A stretch of DNA of 45,075 nt from Nitrospirota bacterium (GTDB lineage: Bacteria; Nitrospirota; Thermodesulfovibrionia; Thermodesulfovibrionales; Dissulfurispiraceae): NCBI GenBank assembly GCA_004321915.1, contig SCQE01000085.1:1-45075 (forward strand), in the 5' to 3' direction. The notes below the pieces were generated by a model, which ran no database searches, had not been told where the DNA came from, and saw nothing but the letters and a program-made list of their open reading frames with translations. Positions 24,531 to 32,283 of this stretch are shown here, piece after piece. Positions within the stretch are counted from its first letter, which is position 1. Each line of letters begins with the position of its first letter. The translations under genes and the position numbers were made by a program.

Positions 24531-25373
24531 ATGGAAACTATCAGGATGCTGCGTTTAATGCAGGAAACATCGAGGCGACATACGGCAAAAGGCAAGAGCA
24601 TAGGCTTTGTTCCGACTATGGGAGCGTTGCATGACGGACATTTGAGCCTGATAAGAAGGTCAAAAGACGAAAACGATATTGTGGTGGCGAGCGTTTTTGT
24701 AAACCCGATGCAGTTCGGACCCAATGAAGATTTCGACAGGTATCCTAGAGATATAGAAGGCGACAGGGAGAAGCTCGAAAAGAGCGGGGCCGACGTGTTG
24801 TTCATTCCTGAGGCCAAGATGATCTACCCGCAGGGATTTGCTACCCGCGTGCATGTCGACGCCCTGTCCGAAAGACTTTGCGGCGCGTTCAGGCCCGGAC
24901 ATTTCAGCGGAGTAGCTACGGTGGTATGCAAGCTTTTGAACATCGCGAGGCCGACAAGGGCGTATTTCGGCCAAAAGGATTTTCAGCAGACGGTTGTTAT
25001 AAGGCGTATGGCGGAAGACCTGAACATAGGGGTGGATATTGTGGTCTGCCCTACGGTCAGGGAACCCGGCGGTCTTGCCATGAGTTCCCGGAACGCGTAT
25101 CTTGGCGCTGAAGAGAGAAAGGCCGCAGGAGCGATAAACGGGGCATTGCAGGCTGCGGCTTCGGTTTTGAGATCGGCCTCCGGGACCGTTCCTGAAGCGG
25201 TTTCCGCCATGAAATCGGTCTTGGATAAAGAACAGCTTATTTCCGAAATTCAGTACGCAGGGGTTTATGACCCCTTGACCTTGAGCGAAGCTGCCGATGA
25301 AGGAAAAGAGAAGCTGATCGCGGTTGCGGTGAAAATCGGACGGACGAGGCTGATAGACAATATTCTTATCTGA
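24531..25373 (+). CDS. panC: Pantothenate synthetase
   Basis: This is a 280-residue enzyme of normal length. It joins pantoate and beta-alanine with ATP to make pantothenate, the precursor of coenzyme A. The motifs are complete: GFVPTMGALHDGHLSLIR at about 24-41, VFVNPMQFGPNEDFDRYPR at about 58-76, RPGHFSGVATVV, YFGQKDFQQ and MSSRNAYLG. The gene stands alone and is divergent from the large histidine kinase gene, with 98 bases between. The following gene is convergent. No other pan gene is in the window. Confidence 0.97.
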   Translation: METIRMLRLMQETSRRHTAKGKSIGFVPTMGALHDGHLSLIRRSKDENDIVVASVFVNPMQFGPNEDFDRYPRDIEGDREKLEKSGADVLFIPEAKMIYPQGFATRVHVDALSERLCGAFRPGHFSGVATVVCKLLNIARPTRAYFGQKDFQQTVVIRRMAEDLNIGVDIVVCPTVREPGGLAMSSRNAYLGAEERKAAGAINGALQAAASVLRSASGTVPEAVSAMKSVLDKEQLISEIQYAGVYDPLTLSEAADEGKEKLIAVAVKIGRTRLIDNILI

Positions 25374-25395
25374 CTTATCTCATTGCCGGTATCGG

Positions 25396-26037
25396 TTAAA
25401 ACGCAAAGTTCCCGACTACCGTTACATAAAACCCGAAAGCTATAAGTATTCCTCCCATAACATATCTAAGCGCTCCGCTTCCGGAAAGCAAACTGAGTTT
25501 CTTTTGGACAAAACTGGAGGAGTAGGCGATAACAAGCATCGGTACGGCAAGGCCCAGAGAATAAATTCCGAGAAGCAGAACGCCCGTTACGAGCTGGCCG
25601 CTTGTTCCGACCATCACCAGAATGCCCGACAGCATGGGGCCTACGCAGGGGATCCATACGACCCCCAGAGCCATTCCCAGTATAAGGCCTCCCAGTCTTC
25701 CTTCGGAATTCACCTGAATATTCGAAAGCCGGTAGAGCTTCTTAAAAATACTTATATCGAAAAAGACCACGGCCCCCAAGCACATTATCACAATTCCACC
25801 GGCCTGCTCTATATAACGCGTCTTCCCTATGAGCATCGAACCGAACAAAGACGATATTGCACCCATGGCCATAAAGGTCAGTGAGAGTCCGAAAACCACT
25901 ATAAGGGGCCTCAAACGGTCTTTATACTCCGCGCCGGCTACGATCACCGGAATTACAGGCAGCACGCACGGCGAAAGCACGCTTGCAAGCCCTGCCCCGA
26001 ACGCAAGGGCCATATTTGTAATCCCGAGTTCCATCAT
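25396..26037 (-). CDS. ccdA: CcdA-type thiol-disulfide transmembrane protein
   Basis: This is a 213-residue membrane protein with six hydrophobic helices. It has the two conserved cysteine sites of the CcdA/DsbD-beta family: LSPCVLPVIPV near residue 25 and WIPCVGPMLSGIL near 125. CcdA carries reducing equivalents from cytoplasmic thioredoxin to periplasmic thioredoxin-like partners, for example in cytochrome c maturation. Its first ATG overlaps the stop of an exported thioredoxin-fold gene (ATGATG), so that protein is the likely partner. This fits an organism with periplasmic c-type cytochromes, such as the haem sensor at 13995. Confidence 0.92.
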   Translation of the reverse strand: MMELGITNMALAFGAGLASVLSPCVLPVIPVIVAGAEYKDRLRPLIVVFGLSLTFMAMGAISSLFGSMLIGKTRYIEQAGGIVIMCLGAVVFFDISIFKKLYRLSNIQVNSEGRLGGLILGMALGVVWIPCVGPMLSGILVMVGTSGQLVTGVLLLGIYSLGLAVPMLVIAYSSSFVQKKLSLLSGSGALRYVMGGILIAFGFYVTVVGNFAF

Positions 26038-26438
26038 TTTATGCTGTCAAGCACATGCGCCAGTGTTTCATAACTTTGCACACCCGGTGGAAAGACCCTG
26101 CCTATGTTGCCCCTGCTGTCTACGATGACTATTGAAGGCAGCCCCCTCACCCCGTAGTCGTAGAAAACTTTCTGGTCTGAGGGCCTTGTGGCGTCGATAT
26201 TTACGATATTGAACTTCTTTGCCCTGTCGGCATGCAGTTTTTGCAGAACATCGTTCTGGGCCCTGCAGGGAGCGCCCATAGGATTCAAAAAGAATATTAC
26301 CGTTTTTTTGCCGGAAGCGAAGGCTTGTTTTAGCTCCTGATTGCTTTTAGGGGCTGCCGTATCTCCGGCAACCGACGGTGCCGCTAACGCCAAGACAGCC
26401 GTGAAGATGAATAATGACAACAGCTCTCTGATTTTCAT
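26034..26438 (-). CDS. Exported thioredoxin-fold protein with a single cysteine
   Basis: This gene encodes 134 residues with a signal peptide (hydrophobic 7-24, cut near SVAG). The thioredoxin fold is recognisable from VIFFLNPMGAPCRAQ and from the cis-proline loop GLPSIVIVDSRG (Pro101). At the active site the usual CxxC is GAPC: only the second cysteine, Cys58, remains, and no other cysteine exists in the protein. A simple two-cysteine disulfide exchange is therefore impossible. It could work through a mixed disulfide with CcdA or a cytochrome apoprotein. It overlaps the diguanylate cyclase stop (TAATG) and the ccdA start, so the three genes form one operon. Confidence 0.85.
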   Translation of the reverse strand: MKIRELLSLFIFTAVLALAAPSVAGDTAAPKSNQELKQAFASGKKTVIFFLNPMGAPCRAQNDVLQKLHADRAKKFNIVNIDATRPSDQKVFYDYGVRGLPSIVIVDSRGNIGRVFPPGVQSYETLAHVLDSIK

Positions 26439-27349
26439 TAGGGCAGGTCCTCCTTTTTGCGTTGTTCGTATATTTTTTTCTTGGCTTTTTTGTCCGCATA
26501 CATTTTCTTGTCCGCCTCTTTCATGACTGCGTGGTAATCGGAGCCCTTATCGCATGTGGCGTGCCCTATGCTGAAGGACAACGTATAGCCGGCATTCTTC
26601 GAGTCTTCCCTGTTCCATCTATCGGCCGCTTTTAAAAGCCGCCCGGTCATTTTCAAGGTCTTGTCTTTGCCGGCATTCAGAATAACAAGGAATTCGTCGC
26701 CCCCCAAGCGGAAAACGATGTCTGCTTTGCGGACGGTATTTTTTATGAGGGTTGCGGTCGCAATTATATACTGGTCCCCTACGAAATGCCCTAAGGTGTC
26801 GTTGATCTTTTTCATGTTATCGAGGTCTATGACGATAAAGGAGAGGCTGTCTTCTTTCCGTTCGGCCCTTGCGATCTCCCGCTCTATGATTTCATTGAAA
26901 AAATGTCTGTTGTAAAGATTGGTCAGCTGGTCTCTCATCGCAAGTTCGCGAAGTTTGACCGCCCTGTCCTGCAGATGGTAGATCAGGATATCGATGTTTT
27001 TGAAAAGTTCGGTGGTCGGTTCCTTGTGATATATGGTAAAGACTTCGCATTCTGAACAGGATGTGTATTTTTTAGCGAATTCCCCTTGGACCTCGCCCCG
27101 GCACATGGTCCCGGCCTGAAGCCAGCAACGGTAATCGCTGCTGTGATAGACAGGGCAGTCCTTTTTGGAACATTTTTTGATTTCAAAACACCTGACCGTA
27201 TTCAGTTCGGTGTGCAGGCTGCTCCATTGTTTGACCTCGGATGAAATCTCGAGAGAGTGCTTAATAAAGTCTTTGAGGTCTCTATTCATGCGGTAAAGAA
27301 AATCCGCGTCCCCGCTGCCGTTTTTTTCTTGTTTGCTCCCTTTTTTCAT
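26438..27349 (-). CDS. Diguanylate cyclase (GGDEF) with cysteine-rich N-terminal domain
   Basis: This gene encodes 303 residues. Residues about 50-105 hold a cysteine-rich segment (CFEIKKCSKKDCPVY, then CW, MCRGE, SCSECEVF) that could bind metal or respond to thiol redox state. A short helix links it to a GGDEF domain over about 135-300. The active-site loop reads RLGGDEFLVIL, and the product-inhibition site RKAD stands five residues before it, so it should make c-di-GMP and be feedback-inhibited. It has no membrane segment. GGGGGAG lies just before the ATG. It opens the operon with the thioredoxin-fold gene and ccdA, an unusual link between c-di-GMP and thiol chemistry. Confidence 0.93.
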   Translation of the reverse strand: MKKGSKQEKNGSGDADFLYRMNRDLKDFIKHSLEISSEVKQWSSLHTELNTVRCFEIKKCSKKDCPVYHSSDYRCWLQAGTMCRGEVQGEFAKKYTSCSECEVFTIYHKEPTTELFKNIDILIYHLQDRAVKLRELAMRDQLTNLYNRHFFNEIIEREIARAERKEDSLSFIVIDLDNMKKINDTLGHFVGDQYIIATATLIKNTVRKADIVFRLGGDEFLVILNAGKDKTLKMTGRLLKAADRWNREDSKNAGYTLSFSIGHATCDKGSDYHAVMKEADKKMYADKKAKKKIYEQRKKEDLP

Positions 27350-27375
27350 GCGTCTCCCCCTGTGAAATAAAGGAT

Positions 27376-27404
27376 ATTTTGTCCGTATGTAGCGTTATTG
27401 TCAA
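27376..27404 (-). promoter_or_regulatory. Sigma-70 promoter of the diguanylate cyclase operon
   Basis: On the minus strand TTGACA (27404-27399) is followed after exactly 17 bases by CAAAAT (27381-27376). The ATG is at 27349, giving a leader of about 20 bases that holds the GGGGGAG ribosome-binding site. Confidence 0.65.
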
Positions 27405-27469
27405 TTTTAAATTATTAATTAGGCTATTAGGATTTCTATCAGGCGCTGCAGGGGAAGGAAACCTGAAAC

Positions 27470-27518
27470 TATAAACTTACTTTCTTCTGCTGTTCATACA
27501 TATCGATGATTTGCGACA
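27470..27518. repeat. Duplicated 3' end of the DNA ligase gene (copy 1)
   Basis: These 49 bases match 28531-28579 at 46 positions. On the minus strand the copy still encodes the ligase tail IIDMYEQQKKVSL and then a TAG stop, but no ligase sequence I can recognise precedes it. It bounds the toxin-antitoxin module on the left, about 1.06 kb from copy 2. Confidence 0.9.
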
Positions 27519-27642
27519 TATGCTTTTACCGGCATCAGAAGATCGGAGGCGTTATCCTTGAAAATCTGCGATTATGATCCAATTTCAGCTTTGCTATTTT
27601 TGCCGGTTCTTCTCGTTTTCCTTTTTTTGTGACGCTGGTCGC
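27519..27642. other. Non-coding end of the toxin-antitoxin insert
   Basis: This short AT-rich stretch lies between the ligase-tail remnant and the antitoxin stop. I see no reading frame, hairpin terminator or integrase remnant in it. Confidence 0.4.
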
Positions 27643-27966
27643 TCAAAATTTTGTTATACCCGCCTTGTTTTTGTTATGGCGTCTAGTAATGTCCAGTATA
27701 GCTTCAGGATGTTTCGCGGCAACCTTTAACAGTATACGCGAGGGGCCTTCAGGTTTGCGTCTCCCCTGCTCCCAGTTCCGAAGCGTAGCCACGCTTATTC
27801 CCATAAGCGACGCAAACTTGTCCTGAGATAAGCCGTATTGTTCACGTATTTTCCGCACCGCAGCCTCTGGAAACTTAGTGCTACGAGAGGGTTTCATCTT
27901 GCCTTTAACGATAGCAGCGCCCTGTTTAACACTTTCAAGCAACTCTTCAAACAGTTCCTTTTTCAT
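27643..27966 (-). CDS. Antitoxin, HigA/XRE-type helix-turn-helix protein
   Basis: This gene encodes 107 residues. The central helix-turn-helix is clear: IREQYGLSQDKFASLMGISVATLRNWEQGRRKP at about 40-72, a classic Xre/Cro type. The N-terminal 30 residues are charged and probably bind the toxin. It belongs to the HigA/NadS-like antitoxins whose genes follow their toxin. Its ATG overlaps the toxin stop (ATGA), so the two are translated together. It likely represses the shared promoter and neutralises the toxin. Confidence 0.9.
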   Translation of the reverse strand: MKKELFEELLESVKQGAAIVKGKMKPSRSTKFPEAAVRKIREQYGLSQDKFASLMGISVATLRNWEQGRRKPEGPSRILLKVAAKHPEAILDITRRHNKNKAGITKF

Positions 27967-28280
27967 AGGTACTCCTTTTCTATAATCTTTTTCAACTGCC
28001 TGAGCTGGTCTGTTGTCAAGTCAGCCTGCTCGTTTTTCGGGTAAGCAAAAAGTAACAGTATAGAGTCTTTGGATGCGAACCAATAATAAATAAACCTACT
28101 ACCGCCTCTCTTTCCATGCCCACCGGCAGACCACCGGAGTTTTCTGAGCCCGCCGCTTCCCGGTATTATTTTCCCGGCATCCGGCCTATTGACCAAATGA
28201 GTCTGCAAAAGCCGATAGTCTTCGTCAGATATCAATTCCTTGATTAGTTTTGTAAATATCGGGGTCTCAATAATAACCAT
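27963..28280 (-). CDS. Toxin, HigB/RelE-like ribonuclease family
   Basis: This is a 105-residue basic protein of the RelE superfamily, HigB/RelE branch. Telling stretches are DYRLLQTHLVNRPDAGKIIPGSGGLRKLRWS and GGSRFIYYWFASKDSILLLFAYPKNEQADLT. Such toxins cut mRNA on the ribosome. The order toxin then antitoxin, with a 4-base overlap, is the HigBA order. A strong promoter stands directly ahead, and the ATG is only 5 bases past its -10, so the mRNA would be leaderless. The pair lies between two copies of the ligase 3' end, which suggests horizontal insertion. Confidence 0.9.
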   Translation of the reverse strand: MVIIETPIFTKLIKELISDEDYRLLQTHLVNRPDAGKIIPGSGGLRKLRWSAGGHGKRGGSRFIYYWFASKDSILLLFAYPKNEQADLTTDQLRQLKKIIEKEYL

Positions 28281-28529
28281 GTTTTATTATACGTCAATGG
28301 CGTAGACAAGGCAAGGTGCGATTTTTTATTACCTGTGAGAAACAGTTCTTTAGAGAATGGTCGTTTTTCGGTTCCTGAGATTTTTACGGATTATGAGGAG
28401 CTGTACATGTTTTTCAGTAAAGCCTGCCTGCTGAATTACAAGAATAAAGTCGAGAAATGGGTTGACATAGATTCTAAATGCTCAAGGCTATTGCACTTTA
28501 ACCGATTATTTCTTATTGAACCCTGTCTT
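28281..28529. other. Spacer between toxin promoter and ligase 3' end
   Basis: This 249-base stretch contains the toxin promoter at its left end. A 66-codon frame on the plus strand (28335-28535) has no ribosome-binding site or family signal, and I do not treat it as a gene. No terminator is visible for the ligase operon. Confidence 0.4.
28286..28314 (-). promoter_or_regulatory. Sigma-70 promoter of the toxin-antitoxin module
   Basis: On the minus strand TTGCCT (28314-28309) and TATAAT (28291-28286) are separated by exactly 17 bases. The toxin ATG begins 5 bases after the -10, so transcription would start at the start codon. An antitoxin operator probably overlaps this site, but I could not identify it. 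Confidence 0.75.
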
Positions 28530-30257
28530 TTATAAACTTACTTTCTTCTGCTGTTCGTACATATCGATGATTTCGGACACGGTGTTCGCATCTTCAGCTT
28601 TTTTGTCCGTCCTTATGAAACCTTTTGCCCTCGGAAACCTAAGCGCATAGCCGATGCCTTCTTTGTCCCTGCCTGCGGTGTGCATGGGTGAGCGCGTTAT
28701 CTCGTCTGCGGTAACGCTGATCACATATCGGGGTTCTACCCAGATATCGGCTGACATGTCCGAGTCCACGTTTTTATGTTTGTGCTTCAGTTTGATCCCA
28801 TCGAGCATCGTTTTAAGTTGTGCGAACTCTTCGTCGCTGAATCCGGAGCCTATCTTGCTGAGCGTCTTGAAGGTCTCGCTTTCAGGGTCATAGACCGCCC
28901 CTAAAAGCCCGCCTATGCCGAATTTGGTCCTTGCTCCGCGTCCTGTAAAATAACCTACTATGCATACATCTACGGTATCGGACAATTCGCCTTTATAGCT
29001 GCGCTTAAGTTTTATCCAGTTGAAGTTTCTCGCCCCGGCAGCATAGGGCGCGTCGGGCCTCTTTGCTATTGCGCCCTCGAGACCTCGCTCTATTGTATTT
29101 TCGAAGAGCCTGTGGATGTCTGCGGGGTTTCCGGTGAGCACCATTTCCGACGGTTCGATAATGCTGTTTTTATCGATAATGGCTTCGAGCTTGGCGCGCC
29201 TTTCGGTAAAAGGTTTTTCGGTGTAATCTTCGTCGTCAAGATAGAGGAGGTCGAAAACGAAAAATTTCAACGGCAGTTCTTTGGAAAGTTCCTCGATACC
29301 GTGTTTTCTCTTTCTCTGGATCGTCACCTGAAAGGGCAGGAGTTCTCCACTCTCTTCGTTGTATGCAAGGGCTTCCCCTTCGATAATGGCCCTTTTCGCC
29401 CGGACATATTTCAAGACCGCAGCAGCTATCTCCGGGAACATGCGGGTCGTTTTTTCGAGGTTGCGCGAAAACATCTCTATTTTATCGCCGTCTTTGTGGC
29501 ACTGCACCCTGAAGCCGTCGTATTTTGCTTCTATTGCCGCAGTGCCCATTTTCGCGATAATGTCTTCGGGAGAAGGCAGTCTTTCGCACAAGGCCATCCG
29601 TATGGGATAACCTACGGTAACGCGCATTTTAGAGATGCCTTCCATCCCTTTTTCGAGAAGCGTTTTGGCCACGAGTCCCAAGTCGGAGCAGATATTGTAA
29701 GCCCGCTCTAAAACAGGCCTGAGCTCCCTGTCTCCCTGCGCGAGGGAGAGGGATTCGAGGAAGGTCGGGTCTCCGATGCCGAGCCTCAGCTTTCCGATGA
29801 CCAGCCGCGCTATATATTTCGCTTCTTTCGGGGACATCCCCCTGAACAGGTTTGCAAGCATGCCTATCTTTCTCTCGACGCTCTTTGTCCCCCCTGTCAT
29901 GGCTATGTCGGTAAGTTCTTCATAGACCTGAAGCACGGTAAGTCCGTATCCCTTTCTTCCGCGCAGGAGTCCTTCTGCTGCGAGGCCCATGTCGCCTGTC
30001 TCTTTATAAGCGTGCTCGACTTTTTTGACCGGTTCGTCCGAAGCCTCTGCGATGGCCCTTTCTATAAGCTTTTCCGATATGCCGGTTTCGAGTCCGTGAA
30101 ACGGCGGAAGGAGCTGTCCTTGGCTCATATAGACTATCTTGTCGATATCTTCAGCAGAAGACGATTTGAAAAGTTCCGCAAGTATCTCGAACATCTCAAG
30201 CCGTTTTGAGGTGGATTCGAGACGTTCGAAATATTCAGTGAGGGTCAGGAATTCCAT
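28530..30257 (-). CDS. lig: ATP-dependent DNA ligase (archaeal/eukaryotic type)
   Basis: This protein has 575 residues, the length of archaeal LigI-type enzymes. An N-terminal DNA-binding domain (about 1-215) precedes the nucleotidyltransferase domain, whose active-site motif is EAKYDGFR with Lys245 as the AMP-accepting lysine. Further motifs are RAIIEGEALAYN, FFVFDLLYLD, EGAIAKRPDAPY and NWIKLKRSY. An OB-fold end carries the final residues. It seals nicks with ATP. Most bacteria use the NAD-dependent LigA for replication, so this is probably an additional ligase, perhaps gained from archaea. It follows glgC by 43 bases. The last 49 bases of the gene region are duplicated beyond the toxin-antitoxin module. 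Confidence 0.95.
   Translation of the reverse strand: MEFLTLTEYFERLESTSKRLEMFEILAELFKSSSAEDIDKIVYMSQGQLLPPFHGLETGISEKLIERAIAEASDEPVKKVEHAYKETGDMGLAAEGLLRGRKGYGLTVLQVYEELTDIAMTGGTKSVERKIGMLANLFRGMSPKEAKYIARLVIGKLRLGIGDPTFLESLSLAQGDRELRPVLERAYNICSDLGLVAKTLLEKGMEGISKMRVTVGYPIRMALCERLPSPEDIIAKMGTAAIEAKYDGFRVQCHKDGDKIEMFSRNLEKTTRMFPEIAAAVLKYVRAKRAIIEGEALAYNEESGELLPFQVTIQRKRKHGIEELSKELPLKFFVFDLLYLDDEDYTEKPFTERRAKLEAIIDKNSIIEPSEMVLTGNPADIHRLFENTIERGLEGAIAKRPDAPYAAGARNFNWIKLKRSYKGELSDTVDVCIVGYFTGRGARTKFGIGGLLGAVYDPESETFKTLSKIGSGFSDEEFAQLKTMLDGIKLKHKHKNVDSDMSADIWVEPRYVISVTADEITRSPMHTAGRDKEGIGYALRFPRAKGFIRTDKKAEDANTVSEIIDMYEQQKKVSL
28531..28579. repeat. Ligase 3' end, copy 2 of the 49-bp direct repeat
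   Basis: This is the functional 3' end of the ligase gene. It is 46/49 identical, in the same orientation, to 27470-27518. The differences are one transition and an adjacent GC/CG swap. With copy 1 it brackets the toxin-antitoxin genes. Confidence 0.9.
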
Positions 30258-30300
30258 AACTTTACCGGAACACGCTGATAAGATTTTGCCGCGCGTTTTT

Positions 30301-31542
30301 TCAACCTGCGATAGAGGTCTTGACCAGCTTCGGGATCACTACGATGCCTTTCGGGCTTATATGAAACATTTTCTTGTCGTCTTCGGGATTAAAGCCTATG
30401 ACGGTATCGGGCGGGATATATACATCTTTGTCTATTATCGCCCTACGTATCTTGGCGCGTCTTCCTATTTCGACATTTTCGAGAAGTATCGACTCCTCGA
30501 CCTGCGCCCAGCTGTTCACCCTGACATTGGGGGAAAGGACCGAGTTTTTGACCTTTCCGCCGCTGATCACGCATCCGTCGCATACGATGGAGTCGAGCGC
30601 AGTGCCGACTCTCCCTCCTTCGCCCTCTTGGGCGAATACGAATTTTGCGGGGGGGTGCTGGTAGGCGCGGGTGCGGATTGGCCATTTCTGATCGTAGAGG
30701 TTCAGCTGCGGCTCGACCGATATCAGTTCCATGTTGGCTTCCCAGTAAGCGTCGATGGTGCCGACGTCTCTCCAGTATTTCGCCTCTTTTTTGTTTTTGT
30801 CCATAAAATTGTGCGCGAATACCCTGCCTGTCTTTATCATGTCGGGGATTATGTCTTTGCCGAAGTCGTGGGCGGTCTGTTTTGACGCGTCCATTTTCAG
30901 TTCCTGTATTATACTTTCCGTGTTGAAGAGATATACGCCCATAGAGGCCAAGCAGTAGTCCGGCTTGCCGGGTATCGTCTTGGGGTCTGCCGGTTTTTCT
31001 TCAAAACCTACGATCCTCCAGTCTTCGTCAACCTGCATGACCCCGAAGGCCTTCGCTTCTTCTTTTGACACCTCTATGGCGGCGACCGTGGCAACCGCAT
31101 TTTGGGAACGGTGCGAATGGTACATTTCGGAGTAGTCCATCTTGTATATGTGGTCTCCCGAAAGTATCAGCAGGCAGGGAGGGGCCTCTCTCTCGATAAA
31201 ATATATGTTTTGATATACGGCGTCCGCTGTGCCGGAATACCAGCGTTCGTCGACCCTCTGCTGCGGGGGCACGTTTATGATTATCTCTCCGAGTTCGGGG
31301 GAGAAGAGGTGCTCCCAGCCGAGCGAAAGGTGTCTGTCTAGCGAAAGGGATTTGTATTGCGTGAATACCGCTATTTTTCTGATGTTGGAGTTTATGCAGT
31401 TGCTGAGGGTGAAGTCTATTATCCTGTATTTGCCTCCGAACGGGACCGCGGGCTTTGCCCTATGGAGGGTCAGAGGATGCAGCCGCTCCCCCTTTCCTCC
31501 CGCAAGGACTACAGCAAGAACGTTTTTCATGGGAGACAGCAT
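30301..31542 (-). CDS. glgC: Glucose-1-phosphate adenylyltransferase
   Basis: This is a 413-residue ADP-glucose pyrophosphorylase, the first committed enzyme of bacterial glycogen synthesis. It makes ADP-glucose from ATP and glucose-1-phosphate. The N-terminal nucleotide-binding loop reads VVLAGGKGERLHPLT, followed by RAKPAVPFGGKYRIIDF. The substrate loop contains YCLASMGVYLFN and FGKDIIP, and the C-terminus has the left-handed beta-helix repeats (IRRAIIDKDVYIPPDTVIG). No glycogen synthase or branching gene is nearby. It follows an unknown 123-residue gene with a single base between them, and precedes the DNA ligase gene. Confidence 0.97.
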   Translation of the reverse strand: MLSPMKNVLAVVLAGGKGERLHPLTLHRAKPAVPFGGKYRIIDFTLSNCINSNIRKIAVFTQYKSLSLDRHLSLGWEHLFSPELGEIIINVPPQQRVDERWYSGTADAVYQNIYFIEREAPPCLLILSGDHIYKMDYSEMYHSHRSQNAVATVAAIEVSKEEAKAFGVMQVDEDWRIVGFEEKPADPKTIPGKPDYCLASMGVYLFNTESIIQELKMDASKQTAHDFGKDIIPDMIKTGRVFAHNFMDKNKKEAKYWRDVGTIDAYWEANMELISVEPQLNLYDQKWPIRTRAYQHPPAKFVFAQEGEGGRVGTALDSIVCDGCVISGGKVKNSVLSPNVRVNSWAQVEESILLENVEIGRRAKIRRAIIDKDVYIPPDTVIGFNPEDDKKMFHISPKGIVVIPKLVKTSIAG

Positions 31543-31543
31543 C

Positions 31544-31915
31544 TCATCCCGCGCCCAGCTCTTTTTTGAGCAGGGCCTTTATTTTTTCGTTTATAGGGTA
31601 CATGCCGAAGCATCCTTTTCCCTTGCTCTCGTCTATCGCTTCTTTCAGCAACTCGTCGGGCATATCGTCCAGTTGCGCCAGCGTTTCGGCAAACCCGGCT
31701 TCGGTGTGGCGCATAAGAGAGAGTACGGGTTTGTCGCCCATGGTGTCGATGTAAAAGATGTAGCCTTTCAGAGGTTCTTTTTTTATAAAGCCGTCGCAGG
31801 ACGGGACTATTGAAGGCTCCATCAGCTCTTTGGGCCCTGCGTCCCACTTGATATGTTCTATTATGAAAGGCTCTTTTTTTATGTCTTCGAGGGTGAGTGG
31901 TTTTTCAAAAAGCAT
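31544..31915 (-). CDS. Conserved-looking protein of unknown function
   Basis: This gene encodes 123 residues and I do not recognise the family. The protein is soluble and acidic, with no signal peptide. It has two cysteines (in VPSCDGF and KGCFGMYP) and a helical C-terminal half (GFAETLAQLDDMPDELLKEAIDESKGK). It sits in the operon between the ferredoxin-thioredoxin reductase subunit and glgC, with a single base before glgC, so translational coupling is likely. A role linked to carbon storage or redox control is only guessed from its neighbours. Confidence 0.75.
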   Translation of the reverse strand: MLFEKPLTLEDIKKEPFIIEHIKWDAGPKELMEPSIVPSCDGFIKKEPLKGYIFYIDTMGDKPVLSLMRHTEAGFAETLAQLDDMPDELLKEAIDESKGKGCFGMYPINEKIKALLKKELGAG

Positions 31916-31936
31916 TTTGTGACCTCCGCTTATCGG

Positions 31937-32266
31937 TTAAAACTGCATCGAGTCCGGTCTTCTTTCGGGAATGTCCGTTTTTTTTGTGGCGCTTTTGTTC
32001 CAGTTTTCCGAAACATACAGGCTGCAGTAGCAGGTCCCGTATTCTTTTATGTCGTCGTTACGGTAGGCGCATGGACAGGTTATATCGGCGTCCTTTTCCT
32101 TTGTCCCTGAGGCCAGTCTGCACGGGCAGGAACGGTATCCGTAGCGTTTTTCGTTTTCGAGAAGCCCTGCGATTATTCCCATTACATGGTCTCTGTCGGC
32201 GTTCAGTTCAAGGCCTTGAGAGGTTGCGTATCCGGAAAGCGCCGGATAAAGCCGGTCTGGTGTCAT
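31937..32266 (-). CDS. Ferredoxin-thioredoxin reductase catalytic (beta) subunit-like protein
   Basis: This gene encodes 109 residues with the cysteine pattern of the FTR catalytic chain: CPCR at 47-50, CPCAYR at 64-69 and GTCYCSLYV at 77-85, giving six cysteines (47, 49, 64, 66, 79, 81). In FTR these hold a 4Fe-4S cluster next to a redox-active disulfide, which reduces thioredoxin with electrons from ferredoxin. No gene for the variable (alpha) subunit is seen, as is usual in non-photosynthetic anaerobes. It lies 17 bases after an unknown helix-turn-helix-like gene and 21 bases before the next gene, in one operon with glgC. Confidence 0.92.
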   Translation of the reverse strand: MTPDRLYPALSGYATSQGLELNADRDHVMGIIAGLLENEKRYGYRSCPCRLASGTKEKDADITCPCAYRNDDIKEYGTCYCSLYVSENWNKSATKKTDIPERRPDSMQF

Positions 32267-32283
32267 AAGCCTATAAGGGCGGG

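Noticed and set aside
28335-28535. 66-codon frame on the plus strand between the toxin gene and the ligase
   Set aside because: It has no ribosome-binding site, no family signal, and it overlaps the ligase end.
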